A DNA stretch of 64,000 bases. Origin: Mycolicibacterium sp. HK-90. Lineage in GTDB: Bacteria; Actinomycetota; Actinomycetes; Mycobacteriales; Mycobacteriaceae. The position numbers and the translations under genes are program-made. The notes under the pieces were generated by a model. It did not search any database. It had not been told where the DNA came from and saw only the letters and a list, made by a program, of their open reading frames with translations. Below, piece by piece: positions 63,696 to 64,000 of the stretch. Positions within the stretch are counted from its first letter, which is position 1; the number at the start of each line of letters is the position of its first letter. Location of the stretch: positions 1,674,001-1,738,000 of the forward strand of contig NZ_CP129613.1 of assembly GCF_030486405.1 (NCBI RefSeq). The letters are read 5' to 3'.

Positions 63696-64000
63696 TGCCG
63701 AACGAACCTGGAACACTGGCTCACACATTCAGCCGAATGATGTTCCGGGGCATGGACAAGATGCGTCACCGCGAGGCGTTCGGCATCGGTGCACCGACGG
63801 GATCAGACTTTTCGGGGTTCGAGAACTACCGCCAGATCGTGTTGGTGACCTACCGGAAATCCGGTGAGGCGGTGCCCAGCCCGATCAACCACGGCATCGC
63901 CGACGGCAAGCTCTACGTGCGCACCGACGCCTCCACCGGGAAGGTCAAGCGTATCCGCAACAACCCGAATGTCGTTGTGGTGGCCAGTAATCTGCGTGGC
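63695..64000 (+). CDS. PPOX-class flavin/F420-dependent oxidoreductase, 3' end outside window
   Basis: First 102 codons only, still open at the window end. After a leading helix the split-barrel begins at Y-R-Q-I-V-L-V-T-Y-R-K-S-G near 44-56, then G-K-L-Y-V-R-T and K-V-K-R-I-R-N-N-P-N-V, the cofactor-phosphate site of pyridoxamine-phosphate-oxidase-like proteins. It starts in a 1-nt overlap with the sigJ stop (GTG 63692 is an in-frame alternative), so it is cotranscribed with sigJ and possibly linked to a redox stress response. Confidence 0.82.
   Translation, partial: MPNEPGTLAHTFSRMMFRGMDKMRHREAFGIGAPTGSDFSGFENYRQIVLVTYRKSGEAVPSPINHGIADGKLYVRTDASTGKVKRIRNNPNVVVVASNLRG

Overview
The window is high-GC chromosomal DNA from a rapidly growing mycobacterium (Mycolicibacterium type). 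The evidence is a conservon-mfpA operon, an erm gene of the rapid-grower type, a metY-metX pair behind a SAM-IV riboswitch, a dacB1-type carboxypeptidase, SigJ, and dense gene packing with many 4-nt ATGA/GTGA overlaps. From memory of M. tuberculosis, the backbone trmL - conservon/mfpA - oxidoreductase - folD - methyltransferase/metX/metY - icd - trpS - yihY - dacB1 - aminotransferase - sigJ follows Rv3366 to Rv3328c in inverted orientation, interrupted by accessory blocks.

1-4.4 kb: a secretory-type lipase (5' end outside the window) and a lower meta-cleavage operon (hydratase, acylating acetaldehyde dehydrogenase, aldolase, second hydratase/decarboxylase paralogue). 4.4-9.0 kb: amidase, a Tat-exported flavin oxidase with an anchored allene-oxide-cyclase-like barrel protein, and a divergent LysR regulator. 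9.0-12.2 kb: coiled-coil membrane protein, small HTH-like protein, nitroreductase and trmL. 12.5-17.4 kb: the conservon (sensor kinase, roadblock, DUF742, GTPase) ending in mfpA, with a 20-codon upstream ORF coupled to the kinase. 17.5-25.3 kb: FHA-ABC exporter, membrane PQQ-propeller protein, membrane protein, old-yellow-enzyme-type oxidoreductase, folD and a DUF3017 protein.

25.3-29.5 kb is a drug-response block: erm, a divergent TetR, an FAD monooxygenase, a SnoaL-fold protein and an HxlR regulator. The erm upstream region reads as a complete attenuator: a WhiB7-type promoter, a probably leaderless 11-residue leader peptide with an Arg-Leu-Arg motif, and four RNA segments able to form alternative hairpins over the erm ribosome binding site. 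29.4-45.1 kb holds the methionine operon with its SAM-IV riboswitch, monomeric isocitrate dehydrogenase, hydrolase, xthA, a DinB-like/MarR pair, trpS, yihY, a guanidine-III riboswitch in front of an SMR guanidinium exporter, a nitronate monooxygenase, a glycosyltransferase/TetR pair and dacB1.

45.1-51.4 kb is an accessory block: a 680-nt structured non-coding stretch, a large exported protein with a basic Lys/Ala/Arg/Glu-rich tail, four MarR/AraC regulators (two of them tandem duplicates) and a strictosidine-synthase-like propeller. 51.4-62.7 kb is a polyamine/amine uptake and catabolism cluster: Lrp-aminotransferase, aminoaldehyde dehydrogenase, two DAO-type oxidases, XRE-cupin regulator, PotDBCA-type transporter and cupin. 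The window ends with sigJ and the start of a flavin/F420-type oxidoreductase.

No tRNA, rRNA, CRISPR array or intact insertion sequence was seen. All functional calls come from reading motifs and layout; no database search was run.
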